Counted from the first letter of the stretch, positions 8,145 to 17,489 are shown. The stretch is DNA of 54,110 bases from Pseudomonadota bacterium (GCA_021324155.1 JAJPJQ010000026.1:1-54110), one strand, 5' to 3'. The notes: generated from the letters alone by a model not told the origin. A program made the numbers and translations.

Positions 8145-8630
8145 TTAGAAAACGTCCTCTTCGGTGTCGGTGATCGCAAGCTTGCGGTAGCTCCGATCGT
8201 CGTCCATTTTCCGCTGCATCTTGCTTTCTTTTTCCGTCTCTTCCTGGCAGCGGACGCAGAGCCGCGTAAACGGCAGGATCTGCAGACGGCCGAGGCGGAT
8301 CTCGCCTTCGCAATTGTCGCAGCCGCACTCGCAGATGCCGTACGATTTATCTTTAATGCGCTGGAGCGCCTCGTCGATGGCCAGAAGCTTCTCGCGCTCG
8401 CGATCGGTCAAGATGAAATTGATCTCACGGTCGCGCTCGTCGCTCGCGAGATCGTAGGTGTCGCGGCCTTCGTCCTTGCTGCCTTCGGTCTCTGTCTTGA
8501 CGCGATCCTGAATTTCGCGCAGGAGCTGCTTCTTCGTCTCGCGCAGCGTCTCTTCCGCCTTTTTCAGAAACTCCCGGCGGAGCTTCTTATCTTCCACCGG
8601 CGCCTCTACCGCTTTGGTTGTTTTAGCCAT
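8145..8630 (-). CDS. DksA/TraR-family zinc-finger protein
   Basis: A 161-residue protein with a long charged coiled coil (residues 14-95) leading to a C-terminal zinc finger, the DksA architecture. DksA-type proteins enter the RNA polymerase secondary channel and modulate initiation together with ppGpp. The finger reads GICECGCDNCEGEI then LCVRC (Cys100, 102, 104, 107, 125, 128). It carries extra residues and two extra Cys compared with the usual CxxCG. The family signature RLxxxPxTxxCxxC is kept as RLQILPFTRLCVRC. An acidic tail follows. The ATG at 8630 overlaps the rimO end by 8 bases; an ATG four codons upstream is also possible. Confidence 0.87.
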   Translation of the reverse strand: MAKTTKAVEAPVEDKKLRREFLKKAEETLRETKKQLLREIQDRVKTETEGSKDEGRDTYDLASDERDREINFILTDREREKLLAIDEALQRIKDKSYGICECGCDNCEGEIRLGRLQILPFTRLCVRCQEETEKESKMQRKMDDDRSYRKLAITDTEEDVF

Positions 8631-9954
8631 GTATGATTTCACCTGTGAGGTCGTAGTCGGAAGCCTCGGTTATTTTTACGTCCACGAAGTCTCCCGCGCG
8701 GACTCCGCGCGGCTCGCCGGCGATATAAACCGCTCCATCGACTTCCGGCGCGTGGCCTTGCGTCCGGCCTTGCGGCATGCCGCTGTCCGACGCAAGGGAA
8801 TCAATAATAACGCGCTGAAACATGCCGATCAAGGCCTGATTCTTTTTTCTTGAAATATCGGCTTGCAGGTCCATAACCTCCTGCCAGCGCGCCTCTTTGA
8901 CCGCTTCGGGCACCGGGTCGTCCATCGCCGCGGCGGCCGTGCCGTCCTCGACGGAATACTTAAAGACGCCGAGGCGCTCGAATTCTGATTCCTCGACGAA
9001 GTCGAGAAGCTCGCGGAAATCGTCGTCCGTCTCGCCCGGAAAACCGACGATCAGCGACGTCCTGAGCGTGACGCCGGGAATGCGCGCGCGCAGTTTCGCC
9101 ACGGCGTCGCGCACCGCGCTGCCGCTCTTTCCGCGGCGCATTTTCATGAGCATGCGCCGGCTCGCGTGCTGCAGCGGGATGTCGACGTACTTGCAGATTC
9201 TCCGGCTGTCGCGGACGAAATCGAGCAGCGCATCGTCGAGAAAATTCGGATAGGCGTAGAGCAGGCGGACCCACTCGATGCCCTCGACGCGGTCCAGCTC
9301 TTTCAGCAGGCCGTAGAGCGTCGTGCCGTCGCGTCGCTCGCGTCCGTACGCGGTTAAATCCTGCGCGATGAGATTGATCTCCTTGACGCCGTCGCGGGCG
9401 AGCGCTTCGGCTTCGCTGACGATCGACGCGATCGGCCGGCTGCGGTGCGGTCCGCGGAGCTGCGGGATGATGCAGAAGGCGCATTTATGGTCACAGCCCT
9501 CGGACGCCTTGACGAAAGCCGTGTGCGCGGCGGTCGAGCGGATGCGCGGCGTCTCATGATCGTACAAATAGCTCGGCAGGCCGACATAGACGCGCTTTTG
9601 ACTGCGCGCTTTCAAGATGTCGGCGATCTTCGGCACCTCGCCGGTGCCGATGAAAAGATCGACTTCGGGCATCTCGCGCTCCAGCTCACCGGCGTAGCGC
9701 TGGGGCAGGCAGCCGGCGACGACGAGCGTCTTGAGGCTGCCTTCTTTCTTCAGCCGCGCGATCTCCAATATCGTGTCGACGGACTCCTCTTTCGCCGCGT
9801 CGATGAAGCTGCAGGTATTGACGAGAACGATATCGGCGCCGGCCGCATCCGCGACGACCTCGTACTCCGAGCGGCGCAGGATGCCCGCCATCACTTCCGA
9901 GTCGACGAGGTTCCGCGCGCAGCCGAGGCTGACGATGTTGATTTTCTCGGCCAT
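8623..9954 (-). CDS. rimO: Ribosomal protein S12 methylthiotransferase RimO
   Basis: A 443-residue radical-SAM enzyme that adds a methylthio group to the conserved Asp of ribosomal protein S12. The UPF0004 domain holds three cluster Cys: SLGCARN (Cys12), VNTCSF (Cys48) and AGCLPQR (Cys82). The radical-SAM CxxxCxxC motif is GCDHKCAFCIIP (Cys154, 158, 161), and a TRAM-like domain closes the protein. N-terminal GCARNLVDSEVM separates RimO from MiaB. Length is normal. It starts three bases after the lolA stop, so the two are cotranscribed. Confidence 0.96.
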   Translation of the reverse strand: MAEKINIVSLGCARNLVDSEVMAGILRRSEYEVVADAAGADIVLVNTCSFIDAAKEESVDTILEIARLKKEGSLKTLVVAGCLPQRYAGELEREMPEVDLFIGTGEVPKIADILKARSQKRVYVGLPSYLYDHETPRIRSTAAHTAFVKASEGCDHKCAFCIIPQLRGPHRSRPIASIVSEAEALARDGVKEINLIAQDLTAYGRERRDGTTLYGLLKELDRVEGIEWVRLLYAYPNFLDDALLDFVRDSRRICKYVDIPLQHASRRMLMKMRRGKSGSAVRDAVAKLRARIPGVTLRTSLIVGFPGETDDDFRELLDFVEESEFERLGVFKYSVEDGTAAAAMDDPVPEAVKEARWQEVMDLQADISRKKNQALIGMFQRVIIDSLASDSGMPQGRTQGHAPEVDGAVYIAGEPRGVRAGDFVDVKITEASDYDLTGEIIHG

Positions 9955-9957
9955 CGG

Positions 9958-10650
9958 TTATTGTTGTTGCGCCCCGACGTCGACGACATCGGCGCCTTGC
10001 GGAACCTGTAAGCGGAAGAGCGAATCGTTGACGCCTACGCCGCGGCGGATGTTCGAGAAATGGACGGTGGTAACGTTGCCTCCGGGGTCTTTAATGCGCG
10101 CCCAGTTGATCTGAAAGTTCTGCTTGTCGACGCCGAGCGTGACTTCTTCCGCGCCCTTGGAGCCGTCCTTGGACCCGAGCTGAAGCACGTAAAGATTGCC
10201 TTCGACGCCTTTCGACGTCGCCTTGAAGTCGCGCTTCAAGTTGCCGATGCCGAGCAGGAACGTGAGCGGCGCGTTGGACGTGAAAGCATTCTTGAGCGGC
10301 GTTTTCAGCACCTGCTTGTTCTCCGGCTGGTAAAAATACAGGCTTTGGCCGTCGGCGAGGACCCACTGGTTCTTGGGCTCGTCGAACTTCCACAGCATCT
10401 TTCCCGGCCGCTTGTACGACACCTTGCCGTGGGCCTTCAGCGTCTTGTTCAGAGTTTTGTACTCGGTTTCCTGCTGGAAATCGGCCGTGAAGTCCGTAAT
10501 CGAGTCGTAGCTCTTTTGCAGCTGGTCGACGATCTGATCGTCGCTTTCCGCGGCGGGCGACGATCCCGGCGACGCTACCAAGAGAAAAGACGCGGCGAGA
10601 AGCGCAAGTAGGCTGAAAAGTATTCGGTTACGTCTCGATTTTTCTGGCAT
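9958..10650 (-). CDS. lolA: Outer-membrane lipoprotein carrier protein LolA
   Basis: A 230-residue periplasmic chaperone that carries lipoproteins from LolCDE to the outer membrane. After a signal peptide (about residues 1-35, ending near PAAES), the body has the LolA pattern SITDFTADFQQE, then GKVSYKRPGKMLWKFDEP, QSLYFYQPENKQV and PLTFLLG. Its presence indicates a Gram-negative envelope. The ATG at 10650 lies inside the end of ftsK (about 23-base overlap); a longer in-frame start at 10695 would put 15 extra residues before the signal peptide and is less likely. Confidence 0.93.
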   Translation of the reverse strand: MPEKSRRNRILFSLLALLAASFLLVASPGSSPAAESDDQIVDQLQKSYDSITDFTADFQQETEYKTLNKTLKAHGKVSYKRPGKMLWKFDEPKNQWVLADGQSLYFYQPENKQVLKTPLKNAFTSNAPLTFLLGIGNLKRDFKATSKGVEGNLYVLQLGSKDGSKGAEEVTLGVDKQNFQINWARIKDPGGNVTTVHFSNIRRGVGVNDSLFRLQVPQGADVVDVGAQQQ

Positions 10651-12895
10651 AGACTTCACGAGGTTTTGCTCCATCCGCGGGCCCGACAACGCCATCCCGC
10701 TCCATTTGTTCTATCATACGAGCGGCCCGATTATAACCTACGCGAAGCCGTCTCTGAATCATCGAAATCGAGGCCTGCTGGGTCTCGGAAACGAGCTCGA
10801 CCGCCTGGTCGTACATCTCGTCGTATTCGTCCTCGCCGCCCGCTCCGCCTTCCATTTCTTTTTTTATTTCGAAGACTTCCGGCCGGTAGCGCGGCTTAGC
10901 CTGGCGGCTGATAAACTCGATCACCTTTTTGATCTCCTGGTCGGAGACGAAGGCGCCGTGGATGCGGCTCAACCGCGCGGTGCCGGGCGGCAGGTAGAGC
11001 ATGTCGCCCTCGCCCAAAAGGCGCTCGGCGCCGATCGAGTCCAGGATCGTTCGCGAATCCACCCGTGAAGTCACCTGGAACGAGATGCGCGCCGGAAAAT
11101 TCGCCTTGATGAGGCCGGTGATGACGTCGACCGAAGGCCGCTGCGTCGCGAGGATCATGTGAATGCCGGCGGCGCGCGCTTTTTGCGCGAGCCGCGTGAT
11201 GTATTCCTCGATATCGCGCCCCACGCTCATCATGAGGTCGGCGAGCTCGTCGACGATGATGACGATGCGCGGCAGCCGCTCATGGATGAGCGGCTTTTGC
11301 TCGTCGAGATCGCCGCCGGGGGCGCCGTCCTCTTGCGGGGCTTCGTTGTCTTTTAGATCCACCAGGTTTTTCTTGTCGGCGGCTTCCTTCTCGATGATGC
11401 GGTTGTAACCGTCGATGCTACGCGCGCCCTTGTCGCGCATGAGGCGGTAGCGCCGGTCCATCTCGTCCATCGCCCAGAAGAGCGCCGCCGCGGCCTTCTT
11501 CGGCTCGGTCACGACCGGCACGATCATGTGCGGCAGGTTTTCGTAAACCGAAAGCTCGAGCATCTTCGGGTCGATCATGATGAACTGGACGTCTTGCGGC
11601 GAAGCCTTGAAGAGCATGCTCAGGATCATCGCGTTGATCGAGACCGATTTTCCCGTGCCGGTCGCGCCGGCGACCAGCAGGTGCGGCATGCGCGCGAGAT
11701 CGCCGGTGAACGGCGTCCCCGAGATATCGCGGCCGAGCGCCAGTGTCACCGGGGAATCGCTGGTCTGATAAACGTCGCTTTCGACGACCTGGCGTAAAAA
11801 GACTTTTTCGCGCCGCGGATTGGGAATCTCGATGCCGACGACCGATTCGCCGGGGATAGGGGCGAGGATACGAATGCTGAGCGCGCGCAGCGCCATCGAG
11901 AGATCGTCCGCCAGCGTCACGATGCGGCGGACTTTGACGCCGGAGGCCGGCTTGAACTCGTACATCGTGATGACCGGTCCGGGCTTTACCGCGACGACTT
12001 CGCCTTCTACGCCGAAGTCGGCGAGCTTATTCTGGAGAATCAGCGAGTTCGCCTCGAGCGTTTCCTTGTCGAGCTTGACCGGCCCGCCTTCCGGCTCATC
12101 GAGCAAGTTGATCGGCGGCAACTGATAGCCGTCGGGCTTGAGCTCCGGGAAATCGAGCTGCTTTTCCGGCGCCGCGACTTTTTTCTTCGGCCGCTTCGCC
12201 GCCGCCGGCGCCGACTCCTCTACGGGAATCTCTTCCTTCATCACGATCGGCGGAGGCACGTACTCGCGCTGCTCTTTCTTTTTATTCTCGTTCTTTTCCT
12301 GATGCGCCTGCCACTTCTCGCTTGCGCGCTGCAAGACGGACGCGCACCACTTCATGAGGCTCGTGAGTTGACGCGGCGCGCGCTCGACGGACGAGAGCAG
12401 GGATTTCTGGCTGACCGCGGCTGCCGAGAGCAGCAGGGTCGGCACGACGATGACGTAAGCGCCGACGCGCCCGAAGAGCGCGACGAGAAGCGAATTCGCC
12501 GTCAGCTCGCCGACGACGCCGCCGGCCTCGCGCCACGCGTCCACCGTGCGCACGAGGCTCAAGAGCGTGGACGCGCTCCAGACGAGAAGCGCGCCGCCGA
12601 TGAGCTTCGTCGGCCGGGTCCTTTCGTAACTGTCGCGAAAGAGGCTGAAGGATAGAGTGAAGAGAAAAATCGGTAGCAGGTACGATGTGAGGCCGAAGAC
12701 TTGCAGCAGGATGTCCGCTACGTAGGCGCCGGCGGGGCCGCCCCAATTTTTCGTCGAAAGGCTTCCCGAAGGCGTGTTGAACGACCGATCGCGCGGGCTG
12801 AAGGAGAGAAGGCTCAGGGTCAGCAGCAATCCTGCGACCAGGAGCGCCACCGCGAGAATCTCCCGATTGAGCTTCGACTTCTTTTCCTGCGCCAT
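10628..12895 (-). CDS. ftsK: DNA translocase FtsK
   Basis: A 755-residue FtsK/SpoIIIE translocase that pumps chromosome ends through the division septum and activates XerCD. About four membrane helices lie in residues 10-165. A short charged linker (165-260) precedes the alpha/beta motor, with Walker A AGATGTGKS (residues 409-417), Walker B RIVIIVDELADLM and ILATQRPSVDVITG. The C-terminal gamma winged helix (about the last 65 residues, from DEMYDQAVELV) reads KOPS-type sequences. The frame stays open upstream, but ATG 12895 shares one base with the rnj stop (TGATG) and starts MAQEKKSKLNREI, so it is chosen. Confidence 0.96.
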   Translation of the reverse strand: MAQEKKSKLNREILAVALLVAGLLLTLSLLSFSPRDRSFNTPSGSLSTKNWGGPAGAYVADILLQVFGLTSYLLPIFLFTLSFSLFRDSYERTRPTKLIGGALLVWSASTLLSLVRTVDAWREAGGVVGELTANSLLVALFGRVGAYVIVVPTLLLSAAAVSQKSLLSSVERAPRQLTSLMKWCASVLQRASEKWQAHQEKNENKKKEQREYVPPPIVMKEEIPVEESAPAAAKRPKKKVAAPEKQLDFPELKPDGYQLPPINLLDEPEGGPVKLDKETLEANSLILQNKLADFGVEGEVVAVKPGPVITMYEFKPASGVKVRRIVTLADDLSMALRALSIRILAPIPGESVVGIEIPNPRREKVFLRQVVESDVYQTSDSPVTLALGRDISGTPFTGDLARMPHLLVAGATGTGKSVSINAMILSMLFKASPQDVQFIMIDPKMLELSVYENLPHMIVPVVTEPKKAAAALFWAMDEMDRRYRLMRDKGARSIDGYNRIIEKEAADKKNLVDLKDNEAPQEDGAPGGDLDEQKPLIHERLPRIVIIVDELADLMMSVGRDIEEYITRLAQKARAAGIHMILATQRPSVDVITGLIKANFPARISFQVTSRVDSRTILDSIGAERLLGEGDMLYLPPGTARLSRIHGAFVSDQEIKKVIEFISRQAKPRYRPEVFEIKKEMEGGAGGEDEYDEMYDQAVELVSETQQASISMIQRRLRVGYNRAARMIEQMERDGVVGPADGAKPREVYARKIET

Positions 12896-14550
12896 CAAGT
12901 CTCCATGATCAGCGCGAGCACGACGGGGCGCCGCTCCACGGCTTTGAAGAAATACCGCCGCAGCGCCTTCCTGACCTCCTCCTGCACCTCGCCGGGGTCG
13001 GTCAACGTCTCGCGATTGATCTCTTTCAGAGTCTGGAGAACGACGCGCCGTCCGCCCTCGAGTATCTCCTCGCCGCCGTCCGCGCGCATGAAGCCGCGCG
13101 TGACGATGTCCGGACCGGCGACGATCTCGCCGGTCTGCTGGTGAATCGCCATGATCGCGAGCACCATGCCGTCGCCGGATAGATGCTTCCGGTCGCGGAT
13201 AACCACTTCTTCGACGTCGCCGACGCCCTTGCCGTCGACGAAGACGCGCCCGACGCCGATCGGGTCGAGCTTGCGCGCGCTCTCGGCCGTGAGCTCGAGC
13301 ACCTGGCCGTCTTCGAGGAGAAAACAGTTCTCTTTTGCGACGCCGACAGCTTCGGCGAGCTGAATGTGCCGGACCAGATGGCGATATTCGCCGTGGACCG
13401 GCACGAAATATTTGGGGCGGGTCAGATGAAGCATCGCCTTCAGCTCTTCCTGCGCCGCGTGGCCCGAGACGTGAATCTCCGACACGCTCTCGTAGTGGAC
13501 TTCGGCGCCGCGGCGGTACAGGTGGTTGATGACGTTGGTGATCGCGCGCTCGTTGCCGGGAATGAACTTGGACGAGAGCAGCACGGCGTCGCCGGGACGA
13601 ATCTTGATGGACTTGTGATCGTCGAGTGCGATGCGGTGCAGCGCCGACAGCGGCTCGCCCTGGCTGCCGGTCGTGAGAAACGTGACCTGATCGGGCGGCA
13701 GATGCTGCCACGGCTCATTCTCGTTCAGCGTGTCGGGCGGCAGATCGAGATAGCCGAGCTCGGAGGAGACCTCGGCGTTGTTGATCATACTGCGGCCGCT
13801 CAGAACCAATCGGCGTCCGGCGCGTTTCGAAATGTCGGCGACCTGCTGGATGCGCGGGATGTTGGACGAAAACGTCGAGACGAAGATCTTTCCATGGCTC
13901 CGCTTGAAGATCGCTTCCAGATTTCTCCCGACCTCGCGCTCCGACGGCGTGTAGCCTTCGCGCTCGACGTTGGTCGAGTCCGAGAGCAGCAGCAGCACGC
14001 CTTTTTCGCCGTAGGCGGCGAATTTTTGAAAGTCGAAGTATTCGCCGCCCATCGGCGTCTGATCGATCTTGAAATCGCCGGTGTGGATCACGACGCCGGC
14101 AGGCGTCTCGACCGCGAGCGCCAGGCAGTCCATCAGGCTGTGCGTGACGCGGATGCCTTCGAGTTTGAACGCGCCGAGCTGCCACGGCTGGTTGGCGGCG
14201 ATCTCGCGCAGATCGGCCGACGCCTCCAAGCCATGCTCCTTGATTTTATTTTTCAGGAGCGCGAGGGTCAGGCGCGAGCCGAAAACGGGCGCGTCGATCT
14301 GCTTCAGGATATAGGGCAGCGCGCCGATGTGGTCCTCGTGCGCGTGCGTGAGCACGATGCCGCGCAGCGTGCTTTTTCGCTCGAGCAGGTAGCCGATATC
14401 GGGGATGACGAGATCGATGCCGAAGAGATCGGCGCCGGGGAACATCAGGCCGCAGTCGATCGCGATCGACTCGCCGCCGTATTCCAGCAGCAGCATGTTG
14501 AGCCCGAATTCGCCGAGGCCGCCGAGCGGTATGACTTTTACAGGTTGCAT
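12895..14550 (-). CDS. rnj: Ribonuclease J
   Basis: A 551-residue metallo-beta-lactamase/beta-CASP nuclease with 5'-3' exonuclease and endonuclease activity in mRNA decay and rRNA maturation. The metal-binding HxHxDH motif is LTHAHEDHIGALPY (residues 67-80). Further ligands are in VIHTGDFKID, and the beta-CASP motifs include LLSDSTNVEREGYTPSE and LTTGSQGEP. HVSGHAAQEELK and PVHGEYRHL are typical of RNase J, and the C-terminal domain is present. The start is four bases after the plsC stop, and the stop overlaps ftsK by one base. Confidence 0.96.
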   Translation of the reverse strand: MQPVKVIPLGGLGEFGLNMLLLEYGGESIAIDCGLMFPGADLFGIDLVIPDIGYLLERKSTLRGIVLTHAHEDHIGALPYILKQIDAPVFGSRLTLALLKNKIKEHGLEASADLREIAANQPWQLGAFKLEGIRVTHSLMDCLALAVETPAGVVIHTGDFKIDQTPMGGEYFDFQKFAAYGEKGVLLLLSDSTNVEREGYTPSEREVGRNLEAIFKRSHGKIFVSTFSSNIPRIQQVADISKRAGRRLVLSGRSMINNAEVSSELGYLDLPPDTLNENEPWQHLPPDQVTFLTTGSQGEPLSALHRIALDDHKSIKIRPGDAVLLSSKFIPGNERAITNVINHLYRRGAEVHYESVSEIHVSGHAAQEELKAMLHLTRPKYFVPVHGEYRHLVRHIQLAEAVGVAKENCFLLEDGQVLELTAESARKLDPIGVGRVFVDGKGVGDVEEVVIRDRKHLSGDGMVLAIMAIHQQTGEIVAGPDIVTRGFMRADGGEEILEGGRRVVLQTLKEINRETLTDPGEVQEEVRKALRRYFFKAVERRPVVLALIMET

Positions 14551-14554
14551 TTGC

Positions 14555-15319
14555 TTACGTGACGTTCAGGGCCGCCGCGGCGCGCGCGCCGTGCGGGTGC
14601 TCCTCCGCATCGCCGGGGACGCGGCAGCGCGATTCGATCAGGCCGCGCACCCGCTGCGCGAGCTTCTCGCTGTCTTTGGCGCCGAGGCCGTCGGTCCCAA
14701 TCGGATCGTGCACGAAGACTTCGATCTCGCCGCTCCTGAGCCGCCATTCCTTGCGGCCGAGAATGCGCCAGCTGCCGTTGATCGTGACCGGCACGATCGG
14801 CGTTTTCGTTTTCATCGCGAGCAGGAAGGCGCCGCGCTTGAAATTTCCCAGACGGCCGCGGGTGCCGCGCGTGCCTTCGGGAAAGATGACGACCGATATG
14901 CCCGCGGCGAGCTTCGCCTTCGCTTTCGTCAGGCTCGCCATCGCCGCGGCGCGGTCGGCGCGGTCGATGAGGATGTGGCGCGAGGCCATCAGCGCCCAGC
15001 CGAAGAAGGGGACGTAGGCGAGCGTCTTTTTCGCGATCCAGCGGAGTTGGAAGCCCGGCAGACTCTGTACCATCACGGGAATGTCGATGTGGCTCTGATG
15101 GTTCGCGATGAAGATGTAGGGACGGCTGCGGTCCAGCCGCTCAAGGCCGGTGACCTTGAGATTGACGCCGGCGGTTTTCAAAACTGTGCGCGTCCAAAGG
15201 CGCCCGATGCGATAGGCGAGCCTCCCTTCGCGATCGTCGAATGGCGCGAACAGGAGAATGGCCAGAGAAAGAATCGGCGTAACGACGGCGATAACCGCGA
15301 GCTTGAGGCTATAGATCAT
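14555..15319 (-). CDS. plsC: 1-acyl-sn-glycerol-3-phosphate acyltransferase (PlsC family)
   Basis: A 254-residue membrane acyltransferase that acylates lysophosphatidic acid to phosphatidic acid. The catalytic NHx4D motif is IANHQSHID (residues 71-79), and substrate-binding FPEGTRG lies at 146-152. An N-terminal membrane helix (about 5-26) and VTINGSW complete the family pattern. The frame is open further upstream; the ATG at 15319 gives normal family length, while MGIVKRFLRLG near 15445 is a possible longer start. It is the first gene of the run through rnj, ftsK, lolA and rimO, and diverges from the CBS-domain gene. Confidence 0.88.
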   Translation of the reverse strand: MIYSLKLAVIAVVTPILSLAILLFAPFDDREGRLAYRIGRLWTRTVLKTAGVNLKVTGLERLDRSRPYIFIANHQSHIDIPVMVQSLPGFQLRWIAKKTLAYVPFFGWALMASRHILIDRADRAAAMASLTKAKAKLAAGISVVIFPEGTRGTRGRLGNFKRGAFLLAMKTKTPIVPVTINGSWRILGRKEWRLRSGEIEVFVHDPIGTDGLGAKDSEKLAQRVRGLIESRCRVPGDAEEHPHGARAAAALNVT

Positions 15320-15484
15320 TCGATAAACGCGGGGCGAATCGGTCAAAAAGCGACGGAAAAGTTTATGTATTTTAATCGACGAGGGGCGAAAATGCAACGA
15401 AATGTCGCGCGCGCCGAGTCTCAAAAACCGCTTTACAATCCCCATAGCCGGCAGTAGATATCTCTCGTCGGCAGGAGGTGTCGC

Positions 15485-15910
15485 ATGAAAGTCAGTGACA
15501 TACTCTCGACCAAAGGTGGGAACGTCTGGTCCATCGAGCCCGGCGCGTCGGTCTTCGACGCGATGAAGCTCATGGCCGAGAAGGGCGTCGGCGCGCTGAT
15601 CGTGAGGCAAGGCGAGCGCGTCGCCGGCGTGATCTCAGAGCGCGACTACGCGCGCAAGGTTATCCTCGAAGGGCGCTCCTCGCCCACGACCCAAGTGCGC
15701 GAGATCATGACCGCGCACGTCCTCTACGCGGGCCCCGAGCAGACGGTCGAGGAGTGCATGGCGGTCATGACCGATAAGCGCGTGCGCCACCTGCCGGTCC
15801 TAGAGCAGGGCCGGCTGATCGGCGTGATCTCGATCGGCGATCTCGTCAAGGCGATTATCAGCGAGCAGCAGTTCCGTATCGAGCAACTGGAGCAGTACAT
15901 CAAAGGCTGA
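15485..15910 (+). CDS. CBS-domain-pair protein
   Basis: A 141-residue stand-alone protein made only of two CBS motifs (residues about 7-65 and 72-130), a fold that binds adenine nucleotides as an energy sensor. Characteristic stretches are MAEKGVGALIV and GVISERDYARK in the first repeat, and MTDKRVRHLPVL and GVISIGDLVKA in the second. AGGAGGTG sits just upstream of the ATG. The next gene follows 27 bases later, so the two may be cotranscribed. The partner protein is unknown. Confidence 0.92.
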   Translation: MKVSDILSTKGGNVWSIEPGASVFDAMKLMAEKGVGALIVRQGERVAGVISERDYARKVILEGRSSPTTQVREIMTAHVLYAGPEQTVEECMAVMTDKRVRHLPVLEQGRLIGVISIGDLVKAIISEQQFRIEQLEQYIKG

Positions 15911-15937
15911 GCTTTTCCCGACGCGGGTGGAGGCGGT

Positions 15938-16798
15938 ATGAAGGTAGCGAACACTGCAGTCGGCGTGCGCGTAGCCGCGCGCGGTTTCTTTGCGGCGCTG
16001 GCGATTTTTTCGCTGGCGTTCGCGGCTTACGGCCAGAACACGCCCGCGGCGGACAAAGTGCAGCAGGCGCAGAAAAAACTGAACGACGCGCAGAAAAATC
16101 TCGAAAAGGCCGAGGAGGATTTCGATACCGCGGCGGAGGAGTTGTTCACGAATCCGGACTACGCACCCGTTAAGGATCTGCTCGACGATTATAAGAGCGC
16201 CATCAACGACGCCAAGAAATCCAAGGCCATCGCCGAGCAAAAGGCGAACAAGGCGTTTCAAGACGCCGCCAAGCTCGGCCTGAAGCCGCAGCTGGCGTTC
16301 CAGCCCAACGGCAAGGCGATAATCAACGAGGCGATCCAAGACTACATCGACGCCGTGGGAATCGTCTACGCGAAGCAAGAAGCGATCGACGAAGCGACTA
16401 ATACCTATTACGAAAAAATCAGGGACTATCTCAACCAAATTCACAAGCAGCTAAACGAGCATGCGGGTAAGCCCGAGGAGAAGACCGTCGTCGAGAAACT
16501 CGACGATGCCGAAACAGCCGTGGTTTACGCGAAGAAGGAGCTCCAAGACGCGCAGGACGCGCTAGAGGCCGAGGATGCCCGCGCCGCCGCGAAGCAAAAG
16601 GCCGGCGTTAAGCCCGTCCAGATGATGCCGGGCAACGCGCCCGGCATGATGCCGGCGGACCGACCAGGCGAGAGGCCCGCCGAAGAACGAACGCCGAGTT
16701 TTTGGGATCGCTTCGGCCCGATGGTGCCGCCGATGGGCATGGGCGGGTCCGGCGGCGATTCCAAAGACCGCCGTATGCCCGACGACCGCAAGCGCTAA
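15938..16798 (+). CDS. Exported coiled-coil protein of unknown function
   Basis: A 286-residue protein. A long N-region and signal peptide (about residues 1-33, cleavage near AAYGQ) precede two strongly helical, heptad-rich stretches: residues 38-75 (QQAQKKLNDAQKNLEKAEED) and about 85-215 with many Ala, Lys, Glu and Asp. The last 70 or so residues are low-complexity, rich in Met, Pro and Gly (MMPGNAPGMMP, MVPPMGMGGSGGD) with a basic end. I do not recognise the family. An extracytoplasmic structural or envelope-associated role is plausible. A hairpin with a T-tract lies downstream. Confidence 0.78.
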   Translation: MKVANTAVGVRVAARGFFAALAIFSLAFAAYGQNTPAADKVQQAQKKLNDAQKNLEKAEEDFDTAAEELFTNPDYAPVKDLLDDYKSAINDAKKSKAIAEQKANKAFQDAAKLGLKPQLAFQPNGKAIINEAIQDYIDAVGIVYAKQEAIDEATNTYYEKIRDYLNQIHKQLNEHAGKPEEKTVVEKLDDAETAVVYAKKELQDAQDALEAEDARAAAKQKAGVKPVQMMPGNAPGMMPADRPGERPAEERTPSFWDRFGPMVPPMGMGGSGGDSKDRRMPDDRKR

Positions 16799-16850
16799 GC
16801 CGCGGTGAGACACAGTCTCCTGCCAATTTTAACCAAAACTTGACAAAGAC

Positions 16851-16888
16851 GGCGGATAGCTTGACAAAGCCGCCGCCTAACTTTTTTT
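16851..16888 (+). terminator. Possible rho-independent terminator
   Basis: GGCGG at 16851 can pair with CCGCC near 16871-16877, with GCTT/AAGC pairing inside, and CTTTTTTT follows at 16881-16888. Placement after the coiled-coil gene fits. The asymmetric stem makes this weaker than the terminator at 6673. The hairpin also contains one of two TTGACAAAG copies spaced 21 bases apart (16840 and 16861). Confidence 0.45.
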
Positions 16889-16909
16889 CTCGGCAGCTAC
16901 AGAATTCCC

Positions 16910-16967
16910 TTGACATCATTCCGCCTGTTGCATAAGAACCTTAGGTTATCTGGTCAACCAACCTAAG
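16910..16967 (+). promoter_or_regulatory. Promoter region with inverted repeat upstream of the Lrp-gltBD genes
   Basis: TTGACA at 16910-16915 is followed 17 bases later by TAAGAA, a weak -10. Immediately downstream, CTTAGGTT (16940-16947) and AACCTAAG (16960-16967) form an 8-bp inverted repeat with a 12-base spacer. Such a dyad just before an Lrp-family gene fits an autoregulatory operator. Confidence 0.5.
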
Positions 16968-16977
16968 AGGCTAAAGC

Positions 16978-17489
16978 GTGATTGACGAAATAGATATAAA
17001 AATTCTTTCTATTCTGCAAAACAGTGGCAGGACTCACTTGGCGGAGATCGCCAAAGAAGTCGAGCTCTCTTCGCCGGCGGTTTTGGAGCGGGTAAAGAAG
17101 CTTGAATCCTCTGGAATAATCAAGGGTTACCAGGCCGTGCTGGATCCCAAGAAAATGGGCAAGGACGTCACCGCCTTCGTCGGCGTATCGGTCTCGCACC
17201 AGAAGTACATCGACGCCTTCGCCGCCTTCATTGGACGGCAGCGGGACGTCCTCGAATGCCACCACGTCACCGGCGAAGAGAGTTTCATTCTGAAGGTGAA
17301 GACCGCCAACACCGACTCGCTGGAAAAAATTCTCGCCGACGTCCGCTCGCTCGAAGGCGTCTCCGGCACGGTGACCAAGGTGGTTTTGTCGAGCGTGAAG
17401 GAAAGCCAGAAGCTCGAATTCGACAACGGCCTCGCGGCGCACGCGAAAAAACGCAACGGAGCGAATCACAGAAAGACAGGAACAGGATC

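Noticed and set aside
12896-13711. N-terminal extension of ftsK upstream of 12895
   Set aside because: The frame is open only because it runs through rnj in another frame; the extension is Arg-rich, and the FtsK N-terminus begins at MAQEKKSKLN with a TGATG overlap.
13183-14562. A long plus-strand open frame opposite RNase J
   Set aside because: An antisense shadow of a GC-rich gene; the product is low-complexity and matches no fold, while the minus strand encodes all RNase J motifs.
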